From JAKAXG01 sp035702985 (GTDB lineage Bacteria; Actinomycetota; Acidimicrobiia; Acidimicrobiales; Palsa-688), in the NCBI GenBank assembly GCA_035702985.1, contig DASSZD010000067.1:1-64000 (forward strand): DNA of 64,000 bases, in the 5' to 3' direction. The position numbers and the translations under genes are program-made. The stretch's first letter is position 1. Every line of letters starts with the position of its first letter. Below the pieces are notes generated by a model. The model worked only from the letters and a program-made list of their open reading frames with translations. It had not been told where the DNA came from and searched no databases. Below, piece by piece: positions 18,479 through 25,975 of this stretch.

Positions 18479-19798
18479 TCAGATATCGAGCGACATCAGG
18501 TCGTCGAGCGTCTCCCGTCGGACGACCGTCCGGGCCGTCCCGTCGCGGACGAACACGACCGGGGGCCGGGGCACCTTGTTGTAGGTGGAGGCCATGGAGT
18601 GCCCGTACGCCCCGGTGACGGGGGTGGCCAGGACGTCGCCGACGGCCAGGTCGGCGGGCACCTGGGCGTCGCGGACGATGACGTCACCGGACTCGCAGTG
18701 CTTGCCGACCACGGTGACGGTCCGGGTTCGGGGGGCGTCGACCTGGCGGGCCAGGAACGCCTCGTACCCGCTGCCGTACAGGACCGGGCGGGGATTGTCG
18801 CTCATGCCTCCGTCCACGCTCACGTAGGTGCGGATACCGGGGATCTCCTTGACCGTGCCCACCGTGTAACAGGTGACGGCGGCGGCGGCCACGATGGCCC
18901 GGCCCGGCTCGGCCGTGAGCCGGACCTGCCCGCCGATCCCGGCGGCGTGGGCGGCGGCCCGGACCTGCCCGGCCCAGACGGTGATCGACGGGGTCTCCTC
19001 CCCCTCCACGTAGGCCACGCCCAGCCCTCCGCCCAGGCACAGCTCCGGCAGTTGCAGTGGCAGGAAAAAGTCAGCCATCACGGCTACCGCCTTCTCGAAC
19101 GAGTCGAGAGCGAACACCTGGGAGCCGATGTGGGCGTGCAGGCCGACCAGTTCAACCGGCGACGACGGCCGGCGCAACCGGGCCACCGCCTCCGCGGCCG
19201 CCCCGGACGCCAGCCCGAACCCGAACTTGGAATCGTCCTGACCGGTCATGACGTACTCGTGGGTGTGGGCCTCGATGCCCGGGGTGACCCGCACCATGAC
19301 CGCCGGTCGGCGGCCGAGCGCCGGGGCCAGCCGCTCCAGCCGGTCGATCTCGTCGAAGGAGTCCACCATGATGCGGCCCACACCCGCCTCGATGGCCCGG
19401 GTGAGCTCGGCGTCGGACTTGTTGTTGCCGTGCAGCACCAGCCGCCCGGCCGGCACGCCGGCTGACAGGGCCACGTGCATCTCCCCGGCGGTGGAGACGT
19501 CGATCATCATGCCTTCCTCGGCGGCCAGGCGGGCCATGGCCCGGCACAGGAACGCTTTGGACGCGTAGGCGACCCCGTCCCCCCAGGCCGCTACCGCCTC
19601 CCGGCAGCGGCGGCGCATGTGGTCCTCGTCGTAGATGAACACCGGGGTTCCGTGCTCGGCCACCACGTCCAGCACGTCCACCCCGGCGATGTGCAGCCGG
19701 CCGTCGGGCGACACCGTGCTGCTGTCTGGGAGCAGGTGGCGGGGCAGGGGGCCGTGACCGGCGGGCGGCGCCGGTTCCGGCTCGGGGTCGGGGAGCAT
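18479..19798 (-). CDS. lysA: Diaminopimelate decarboxylase
   Basis: PLP-dependent enzyme making lysine from meso-diaminopimelate. Of 439 residues, the PLP lysine is K81 in AYASKAFLCRAM, the alanine-racemase-like barrel has HGNNKSDAEL and LHAHIGSQVF, and the catalytic Cys lies in KHCESGDVIV with the downstream tyrosine in TGAYGHSMASTYNK. The ATG follows the stop of the receiver gene without a gap (TGAATG), so the two are cotranscribed. Confidence 0.97.
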   Translation of the reverse strand: MLPDPEPEPAPPAGHGPLPRHLLPDSSTVSPDGRLHIAGVDVLDVVAEHGTPVFIYDEDHMRRRCREAVAAWGDGVAYASKAFLCRAMARLAAEEGMMIDVSTAGEMHVALSAGVPAGRLVLHGNNKSDAELTRAIEAGVGRIMVDSFDEIDRLERLAPALGRRPAVMVRVTPGIEAHTHEYVMTGQDDSKFGFGLASGAAAEAVARLRRPSSPVELVGLHAHIGSQVFALDSFEKAVAVMADFFLPLQLPELCLGGGLGVAYVEGEETPSITVWAGQVRAAAHAAGIGGQVRLTAEPGRAIVAAAAVTCYTVGTVKEIPGIRTYVSVDGGMSDNPRPVLYGSGYEAFLARQVDAPRTRTVTVVGKHCESGDVIVRDAQVPADLAVGDVLATPVTGAYGHSMASTYNKVPRPPVVFVRDGTARTVVRRETLDDLMSLDI

Positions 19799-20242
19799 TC
19801 AGCTGTTCTCTGGGATGGGGCCGCCCCCGGCCGCGGCGTCCGACCGGCGGAGGTCACCGCGACCGGCGCCCCCCCGACGGGCCAGCGCCGCTTCCACCCG
19901 CTCGAGCAGGTCCAGCGGCTCGAACGGTTTGGTCACGTAGTCGTCGGCCACCTCCAGGCCGGCCTGGACATCCGACGCCTGGGCCTTGGCCGACAGCAGG
20001 ATGATGGGGATGTCACGGGTCGCGGTGTCGGCCCGCAGCCGGCGGGACACCTCCAGGCCGTCGATGCCGGGCATCATCACGTCCATGACGATGACGTCGG
20101 GGTGGGCGTGGCGGGCCTGGGCCAGGCCGGCCTCGCCGCCGGTGGCGGGGATGACGTCGAAGCCCTCGATCTCGAAGTTCACCTGGAGCAGGTTGACGAT
20201 CACCGGGTCGTCGTCACACACCAGAACCGTGCGGCGCGGCAT
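19799..20242 (-). CDS. Stand-alone response-regulator receiver protein
   Basis: CheY-like receiver of 147 residues from the ATG at 20242 (the frame opens further upstream, but TACCAT lies 6 bases before this ATG). The acidic pocket is CDDDPV (residues 9-14), the phosphate-accepting Asp is D54 in VIVMDVMMPG, the Thr/Ser is in ILLSAKA and the Lys in YVTKPFEPLDLLERV. About 25 Gly/Ala/Asp-rich residues follow and there is no DNA-binding or enzymatic output domain. No histidine kinase is adjacent. Close coupling to lysA is unexplained. Confidence 0.9.
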   Translation of the reverse strand: MPRRTVLVCDDDPVIVNLLQVNFEIEGFDVIPATGGEAGLAQARHAHPDVIVMDVMMPGIDGLEVSRRLRADTATRDIPIILLSAKAQASDVQAGLEVADDYVTKPFEPLDLLERVEAALARRGGAGRGDLRRSDAAAGGGPIPENS

Positions 20243-20248
20243 CCGCCA

Positions 20249-20254
20249 ATGGTA
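20249..20254 (-). promoter_or_regulatory. Candidate -10 box for leaderless receiver-lysA transcript
   Basis: TACCAT on the minus strand with a 6-base spacer (20243-20248) to the ATG at 20242. It supports the chosen start of the receiver gene. Confidence 0.5.
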
Positions 20255-20319
20255 GGCGGCCGGCGGCGCTATGCTCTGACCTCCGTGCGCCCGGCCGACC
20301 ACCGGGCGTCAGGCACCCC

Positions 20320-20394
20320 GCCCTCGTAGCTCAGGGGATAGAGCACCGGCCTCCGGAGCCGGGTGCGCAGGTTCGAATCCTGCCGAGGGCACCA
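20320..20394 (+). tRNA. tRNA-Arg, anticodon CCG
   Basis: Complete cloverleaf: acceptor arms GCCCTCG (20320-20326) and CGAGGGC (20384-20390), anticodon stem CCGGC/GCCGG around loop CTCCGGA with anticodon CCG, T arm GCAGG-TTCGAAT-CCTGC, and discriminator A followed by an encoded CCA (20392-20394). It reads CGG arginine codons, frequent in this GC-rich genome. It lies between divergent neighbours with no sign of an integrated element beside it. Confidence 0.97.
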
Positions 20395-20402
20395 GCCGGC
20401 GG

Positions 20403-21071
20403 TCAACCGTCCAGGTATCGGAGGACGGCCAGCACCCGGCGGTGGTCGGTGGAGGTGGCCGCCAGGTCCAGCTTGGCGAAGATGTTGGCCACGTGCTTCT
20501 CCACCGCCCCCTCGGAGATGACCAGGCTGGAGGCGATGGCCGAGTTGGTCCGGCCCTCCGCCATGAGGGCCAGCACCTCGCGCTCCCGGCCGCTCAGCCG
20601 GGCCAGGGTGTCGGTCCGACGGGACGCCCCCATCAGCTGGGTCACCACCTCCGGGTCCAGGGCGGTGCCGCCCGAGGCCACCCTCACCAGGGCGTCCACG
20701 AAGTCGGACACGTCGGCGACCCGGTCCTTGAGCAGGTACCCGACGCCGGCCGCGCCGCCGGCGAGCAGCTCGGCGGCGTAGCGGGTCTCCACGTACTGGG
20801 AGAAGACCAGGATGCCCACCTCGGGATGGTTCCGGCGCAGCGCCAGGGCCGCTCGCAGCCCGTCGTCGGTGAAAGTCGGGGGCATGCGGATGTCGACCAC
20901 CGCCACGGCGGGGAGGGACTCGGCCACCGCCTGCTCCAGGCTGACGGCGTCGCCCACGGCCCGGGTCACGGCGAAACCCCGGTCGGTCAGCAGCTGTACC
21001 AACCCGTCGCGCAGGATGGCGGAGTCCTCGGCGATCACCACGGTGATGGCGTCGGCGCCGGCCGCGCTCAT
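20403..21071 (-). CDS. NarL/LuxR-family response regulator
   Basis: Two-domain transcription regulator of 222 residues. The receiver has the acidic residues AEDSA (14-18), phospho-acceptor D60 in AVVDIRMPPT and the lysine in YLLKDRV. The C-terminal LuxR helix-turn-helix is evident in LSGREREVLALMAEGRTNSAI and GAVEKHVANIFAKL. It overlaps the kinase gene by 4 bases and is the last gene of an operon that also encodes an ABC transporter, so it probably controls that operon. Confidence 0.95.
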   Translation of the reverse strand: MSAAGADAITVVIAEDSAILRDGLVQLLTDRGFAVTRAVGDAVSLEQAVAESLPAVAVVDIRMPPTFTDDGLRAALALRRNHPEVGILVFSQYVETRYAAELLAGGAAGVGYLLKDRVADVSDFVDALVRVASGGTALDPEVVTQLMGASRRTDTLARLSGREREVLALMAEGRTNSAIASSLVISEGAVEKHVANIFAKLDLAATSTDHRRVLAVLRYLDG

Positions 21072-22438
21072 GAGCGGGACGGCAGGTCGACGGTCACGGC
21101 CGTGGGGCCGCCCGCAGGGCTGGCGATGCTGAGGTGCCCGTCCACGGCGCCCACCCGGTCCGACAGTCCGGCCAGGCCGCTCGAGGAGGACCCGTCCCGG
21201 CTGACCGCCGCCCCGCCCCGCCCGTTGTCCCGGACCACGATCCGCAACCAGGGCCCGTGCTGGGCGCAGCTGAGGGAGGCTCGGGACGCCTGGGCGTGCT
21301 GGGCCACGTTGGCCAGCAGCTCGGCCGCGCAGAAGTAGCTGATGGCCTCGATGGCGGGGGTCGGTCGGGTCCGGATCGACACCGCCACCTCGGTGGGCAC
21401 CGGGCTGCGGGCAGCCAGGGTGGCCAGGGCGTTCTCCAGGCCGGTGTCGAGCGAGGGCGGGTGTATGCCCCGGGCCAGATCGCGCAGGTCGGTGATGGCC
21501 TCCTTGGCGCCGCGGTGGGCCTCGTCGACCAGGCGCCGGACGTCGTCGATGTCGACGGTCCGGTCGGCCGCGGCCAGATCATCGAGCTTCTCCTTGGCGT
21601 GGCCGAGCCGCATGGCCAGCGCCACCAGCTGGGCCTGGGTGCCGTCGTGGAGGTTGCGTTCGATCCGGCGCAGAGTTTCGGTGGCGGCGTCGAGGGTCTT
21701 CGATCTGGACTCCTCCAGGCTCCTGACCCGCGAGGAGGCGGCGTCGGGCCCGAGGAGGAGGTGCATCAACCGCCGGTCCAGGTGCACGACCAGCCTCATC
21801 GTCCACGGGGCGACGAGGAGCAGGGCCATCCCGATTACGAACACCCCGACCCGGGTGGCGAAGCCGGGCGTGGGGCCCCCGACGGGGCCGTGCAGCCGGA
21901 TGATCGATCCGAACCTGGCGGTGGCGGTACTGCCGGTCAGCGGTGATGCGATCCCGGACAACGCTTCGACCCAGATGCTCAGCCCGAACCACACGCCGAA
22001 GATGGTCAGGGGGACCTTGGCCACGAAGTAGCCCACCGCCCGCCAGGCGGCCCGGTCCCCGAGGGAGGACCGCAGCCATCCGAACAGCCCCGGCCGGGCG
22101 GCGAACGGCTGCGGCTCGGGGATCTGCTCGTCCAGGACCTGCCGGGCCAGCGCCCGCTGCCAACGGCCCAGGCCCCGGGCGCCGCGCAGGCCGCCGGCGA
22201 GGATCAGGACCCCCACGAACACGACCGTGAGCGCCAGCCCGATCGTTCCCAGCGCGACCAGGGCGACGACCGCCGATGCGGCCAGCGCGGAACTGGCCAG
22301 GAAGAACCCCAGCTCGGCCCAGCTGCGCCGGCGGAACGGTTCCCGGCTGATCGTCCGGGCCAGGCGGCTGGCCTGTTCGATCCAGTCCGGCGGGATCTGA
22401 ATTTCCACCCAGCCCTCCTCGGTGCTGGTCTGGTTCAA
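21068..22438 (-). CDS. Membrane sensor histidine kinase (NarX/DesK type)
   Basis: A 456-residue kinase with two pairs of hydrophobic segments (about residues 44-82 and 135-212), a HisKA_3 dimerisation domain with the phospho-accepting H264 in ERNLHDGTQAQLV, and a C-terminal ATPase with the N box ELLANVAQHAQ and G box DNGRGG followed by GLAGLSDRV. It has no large external sensor domain, as in kinases that sense membrane stress or their partner transporter. The start overlaps the permease stop (4 bases). Confidence 0.94.
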   Translation of the reverse strand: MNQTSTEEGWVEIQIPPDWIEQASRLARTISREPFRRRSWAELGFFLASSALAASAVVALVALGTIGLALTVVFVGVLILAGGLRGARGLGRWQRALARQVLDEQIPEPQPFAARPGLFGWLRSSLGDRAAWRAVGYFVAKVPLTIFGVWFGLSIWVEALSGIASPLTGSTATARFGSIIRLHGPVGGPTPGFATRVGVFVIGMALLLVAPWTMRLVVHLDRRLMHLLLGPDAASSRVRSLEESRSKTLDAATETLRRIERNLHDGTQAQLVALAMRLGHAKEKLDDLAAADRTVDIDDVRRLVDEAHRGAKEAITDLRDLARGIHPPSLDTGLENALATLAARSPVPTEVAVSIRTRPTPAIEAISYFCAAELLANVAQHAQASRASLSCAQHGPWLRIVVRDNGRGGAAVSRDGSSSSGLAGLSDRVGAVDGHLSIASPAGGPTAVTVDLPSRS

Positions 22439-23250
22439 GCGTCTCGCTTCAAGAACAGCGCGGCGCCGGCGGCGACGACGACCGCCGCGTAGACCACCAT
22501 CAACAGCAAGCCTACGACAGGCGAGAGCGGCCGGATGATCCCTCCCGGCCCGACGTGAACGGTGGCCATCACCGAGTTGGTGAGGATCTGGGTCGGCAGG
22601 TAGCGGACGTCGGGCTCGGATATGCCGTGCATCACGAGCGGCAGCACGAACACCACACCGACGAAGGCGGCGATGGCGGCGGCGGTGCTGCGGAATATCA
22701 GCCCGAACCCGAACGACATGAGGGCGAGGAGGGCGATGAACAGGCCGCTCATCAACACCGCCCGCAGGGCGCCGGGCGATCCAAGGGCCGCCGACGGGGC
22801 CCCGCCGCCGGAGAGGACGGCCTCGCCGAGGAAGAAGGACACGAAGCTCAGCAGCTCGCAGAAGACCACCATGGCCGCGGTGGTGACGCCGATCTTGGCG
22901 GCCAGGAGGACGGGCCGGCGGGGGGTGGCGGCCAGCGTGGTGCGGACGGTGCCGCTCGAGTATTCGCCGGTGATGAGCAGCGCCCCGAACACGCCGCCGC
23001 TGAGGGCGGCCACGATCAGCCCGGTGAGCGCCGCCTGGGTCGGGTCGAAGCCGAGGTAGTAGTCCGGGCCGTGGTGCAGGGCGGCGTTGGTCACCAGCCC
23101 TGTCACCAGCAGACCCACGGCCACGGTGAAACCGAGGGTTATCGCCGTCGAGCGCAGGGTCAGCATCTTGGCCACTTCGGCTCGGGCCACGTGCTTCACC
23201 CGGTAGTGCCCCAGCGGGGCGGTCTGGATGGCCTGGGTCATCTCTGTCAC
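22435..23250 (-). CDS. ABC-2 type transporter permease
   Basis: Membrane protein of 271 residues with six hydrophobic helices; the first is preceded by KHVARAEVAKMLTLRS, the typical N-terminal amphipathic segment of ABC-2 permeases. GVFGALLITGEYSSGTVRTTLAATPRR between helices 2 and 3 is the family's conserved loop that docks with the ATPase. It partners the ATPase encoded directly upstream, with which it overlaps by 4 bases. Confidence 0.92.
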   Translation of the reverse strand: MTEMTQAIQTAPLGHYRVKHVARAEVAKMLTLRSTAITLGFTVAVGLLVTGLVTNAALHHGPDYYLGFDPTQAALTGLIVAALSGGVFGALLITGEYSSGTVRTTLAATPRRPVLLAAKIGVTTAAMVVFCELLSFVSFFLGEAVLSGGGAPSAALGSPGALRAVLMSGLFIALLALMSFGFGLIFRSTAAAIAAFVGVVFVLPLVMHGISEPDVRYLPTQILTNSVMATVHVGPGGIIRPLSPVVGLLLMVVYAAVVVAAGAALFLKRDA

Positions 23251-24185
23251 TCCTTCTCGGCCGGCGCCGCGGCGGCAGCCATCGTCGACGGTCGGTACTC
23301 CACCTCGTCTGCGGTCAGTTCCATGAAGGCGTCCTCCAGGGACGCCGATATCGGCGTCAGCTCGTGCACCCGCAGGCCTTCGCGGGCGGCCAGGTCACCG
23401 ATCCCCGAGGCCGGCATCCCCTCCACGCTCAGAGATCCGCCGTCATCGTCGACCACCTTGGCCCCGGCTGCACTCAGGGCCACGATGAACTCGGCCCGAT
23501 CCGGGGTGACCAGCTTGACGGCCCCCCGGCCGCTTCTGCTCACGAAGTCGGCGACGCTGGTCTCGGCGATCAGCCGGCCCCGCCCGATCACCACCAGCCG
23601 GTCAGCGGTCAGCGACATCTCGCTGATCAGGTGGCTGGACACGAACACGGTGCGACCCTCGGCGGCCAGCGCCCGGAGGAAGTTGCGGACCCAGCGGATG
23701 CCCTCCGGGTCCAGGCCGTTCACCGGTTCGTCGAAGAGCAGCACCCCCGGATCGCCGAGCAGCGTGGCTGCAATTCCGAGGCGCTGGCTCATGCCCAGCG
23801 AGAACTTCCCGGCCCGGCGGTTGGCGACGGTGGTCAACCCGACCTGGTCCAGGACCTCATCCACCCGGCTCAGCGGGATGTCGTTGGTGAGGGCCAGCCA
23901 CCGCAGATGGTTGCGGGCGGTGCGAGCCGGGTGGAAGGCCTTGGCGTCGAGGAGGCCGCCCACCTCCCGTACCGGCCAGGGCAGATCCCGGTAGGGCCGG
24001 CCGTCGATGAGAGCCGACCCCGAATCCGGGGCGTCGAGGCCCATGATCATGCGCATCGTCGTCGACTTGCCCGACCCGTTCGGGCCGAGGAACCCGGTGA
24101 CCACGCCGGGCGGTACCTCGAAGGTCAGGTTGTCCACCGCGGTGGTGGCGCCGTAACGCTTGGTCAGTGAGTGTGCCGTTATCAC
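23247..24185 (-). CDS. ABC transporter ATP-binding protein
   Basis: ATPase of an export system (DrrA/NatA-like). From the GTG at 24185 it is 312 residues, starting VITAHSLTKRYG; the frame opens to 24260, but a TACCGT box 7 bases before 24185 favours the shorter form. Walker A is LGPNGSGKSTT, the signature FSLGMSQRLGIAATLLG, Walker B GVLLFDEPVNGLDPEG and the switch His follows in VSSHL. A C-terminal domain of about 90 residues follows, as in DrrA-type proteins. First gene of the four-gene exporter/two-component operon. Confidence 0.94.
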   Translation of the reverse strand: MITAHSLTKRYGATTAVDNLTFEVPPGVVTGFLGPNGSGKSTTMRMIMGLDAPDSGSALIDGRPYRDLPWPVREVGGLLDAKAFHPARTARNHLRWLALTNDIPLSRVDEVLDQVGLTTVANRRAGKFSLGMSQRLGIAATLLGDPGVLLFDEPVNGLDPEGIRWVRNFLRALAAEGRTVFVSSHLISEMSLTADRLVVIGRGRLIAETSVADFVSRSGRGAVKLVTPDRAEFIVALSAAGAKVVDDDGGSLSVEGMPASGIGDLAAREGLRVHELTPISASLEDAFMELTADEVEYRPSTMAAAAAPAEKE

Positions 24186-24192
24186 GCCACTG

Positions 24193-24198
24193 ACGGTA
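24193..24198 (-). promoter_or_regulatory. Candidate -10 box of the ABC/two-component operon
   Basis: TACCGT on the minus strand, 7 bases before the GTG at 24185. The 157 bases between here and the SDR gene are a divergent promoter region and also contain a near palindrome GGAGGGTACCTCC (24322-24334). Confidence 0.45.
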
Positions 24199-24342
24199 AG
24201 GTGCCGGACGGCTGGGGAAAATACGGCCCGTCGGCGTCTTGGGGCTCGGGTTAACCCCACCCGGACATGGGGATAACCGGACCGCCCCGGGGAGCGGCGC
24301 CGGCCCGGGGCATGCCCGAACGGAGGGTACCTCCCCAGCCCG

Positions 24343-25209
24343 GTGATTCAGGCGGTCACCATGGGATATGTGAATGGTGTGGATGACCTGACGCTCGACA
24401 TGAAGGGCAGGAGGGTGGTCGTGACCGGCGCCTCCTCGGGTATCGGAGCCGGCCTGGCCGAGGAGTTCGCCCGCCGGGGGGCCGTGGTCGGGTTGTGCGC
24501 CCGTCGGCCCGACCGGTTGGCGGAGGTGCTCGAACGGTGCCGGGCCCACAGCCCCCGGTCCCGTATGTGGGTGGCGGACCTGGCGGAGCCGGGGGCGCCC
24601 GAGTCGCTGGCCTCCACCGCCCTGTCCGAGCTGGGAGAGGTCGACGTGCTGGTCAACAACGCCGGCATGCCCAAGCGCCGCCACGTCACCCGCCTCGACG
24701 GCGACACCCTCGAGGCGGTGATGAGGGTCAACTTCCTGGCCCCGGCCCGTCTCACCCTGGCCCTCCTGCCCAGCCTGATGCGCCGGGGTGGGGGCCGGGT
24801 CGTCAACGTGTCCTCGGTGGCGGCCACGCTGAGCTCCCCCAACGAGAGCGCCTACGACGCCTCCAAGGCCGCCCTGTCGGTGTTCTCCGAGGCCATGGCC
24901 ATCGACCTGTGGAATCAGGGGGTCAAGGTGATGGTCGTCTATCCGGGGCTGGTGGACACCGAGTTGCTCCAGGCCCCTGACAACGACCCGGTGGTGGACT
25001 CCCCGGCCGAGCCCGTACCGGTGTCGGAGGTGGTCGGCGCCGTGTTCGAGGGCTTGTCGCGCGGCGCCGCCCAGGTGTACGTCCCCGGGTTCTTCGAGGA
25101 GCTGGCCGCCGGCAAGGCGGCCAACGTGTCCGGCTTCCTCGCCGGGGCCGCCGCGTTCGTGGCGTCGCAGTCCACCCCGCAGCCCGCCCCCACCCCGGTC
25201 ACCGCCTGA
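24343..25209 (+). CDS. Short-chain dehydrogenase/reductase
   Basis: Classical SDR of up to 288 residues. The NAD(P) motif is TGASSGIG (28-35), then NNAG in the middle, and the catalytic Ser in VNVSSVAAT with Tyr-x-x-x-Lys in AYDASKAAL. A C-terminal hydrophobic tail (VSGFLAGAAAFVASQ) suggests membrane association. The substrate is not evident. Start choice is uncertain: GTG 24343, ATG 24361 or ATG 24400 (protein beginning MKGRRVVVTGA) are all possible. Confidence 0.9.
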   Translation: MIQAVTMGYVNGVDDLTLDMKGRRVVVTGASSGIGAGLAEEFARRGAVVGLCARRPDRLAEVLERCRAHSPRSRMWVADLAEPGAPESLASTALSELGEVDVLVNNAGMPKRRHVTRLDGDTLEAVMRVNFLAPARLTLALLPSLMRRGGGRVVNVSSVAATLSSPNESAYDASKAALSVFSEAMAIDLWNQGVKVMVVYPGLVDTELLQAPDNDPVVDSPAEPVPVSEVVGAVFEGLSRGAAQVYVPGFFEELAAGKAANVSGFLAGAAAFVASQSTPQPAPTPVTA

Positions 25210-25228
25210 TGGGCGACCGGCTGGCCGG

Positions 25229-25975
25229 TCACAGCCCCAACCGGTCCCGGGTCTCCTGCCACAGGCGGGCGTAGGCCCGGGCCGCCGCGCTGCGGGGCGC
25301 GAACATCTGGAGCGGCTCCCGCTGGCCGCCCATCCGCTCCACGTCGGCCGCGGCCGGGATGGCGGCGGCCACGATGCCGGCGTAGACGGCCGGGAGCTGG
25401 TCGACCAGGTCCCGGTGGAGCCGCTTGCGCCGGTCGACCATGGAGAAGAACGCCACGATCTCGGGGCGGGCCACCACGTTGGCGTTGACGAACTCCAGGA
25501 GCTGCTCGAAGGTGCGCACCGACAGGACGGAGGGGATCATGGGCACCAGCAGGGCGTCGGCCGCCTCGAACACGCTCTCCGACACCAGCGAGATGGACGG
25601 GGGGCAGTCCAGGATGACCAGGTCGTAGGCGTCGGCGAGCGGTGTCAGGATCCGGGTCAGCCTGGCGGTGGGCCGCTTGGTGGCGTCGAGAACCAGGTCC
25701 ATGTGCCGGTAGGAGAAGTCCGACGGCAGCAGGTCCAGACCCTCGATATCTGTGCCCTTCAGCAACCCGGCGACCTCCGACCGGCCCCTGACCAGCTTGG
25801 CCGCCCCGCCGCGCACCTTCGGCCTGATCCTGAACAGGAACGTGGCCGAACCCTGGGGATCGAGGTCCCACAGCAGCGTGCGCAGCCCGTCTCCGGCGGC
25901 CAGGGCCGCCAGGTTGACCGCGGCGGAGGTCTTGCCCACGCCGCCTTTGATGTTGTACGTCGCCGCGACCTTCAC
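25229..25975 (-). CDS. ParA/MinD-family ATPase
   Basis: A 248-residue P-loop ATPase starting VKVAATYNIKGGVGKTS, which has the deviant Walker A with the signature lysine K10 and K15; the Walker A' DCPPSISLVSE and Walker B region LLWDLDPQGS are clear. Such proteins form ATP-dependent dimers that bind DNA non-specifically and position cargo. No ParB or parS-like site is adjacent. Instead the GTG overlaps the stop of a CHAD-domain gene (GTGA), so the pair is translated together. The long frame up to 26857 is a shadow of the CHAD gene. Confidence 0.94.
   Translation of the reverse strand: MKVAATYNIKGGVGKTSAAVNLAALAAGDGLRTLLWDLDPQGSATFLFRIRPKVRGGAAKLVRGRSEVAGLLKGTDIEGLDLLPSDFSYRHMDLVLDATKRPTARLTRILTPLADAYDLVILDCPPSISLVSESVFEAADALLVPMIPSVLSVRTFEQLLEFVNANVVARPEIVAFFSMVDRRKRLHRDLVDQLPAVYAGIVAAAIPAAADVERMGGQREPLQMFAPRSAAARAYARLWQETRDRLGL

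Noticed and set aside
20320..20394. tRNA-Arg as integration site of an element.
   Set aside because: No partial copy of the tRNA 3' end, integrase or mobile gene is nearby; the conjugation module is 27 kb away.
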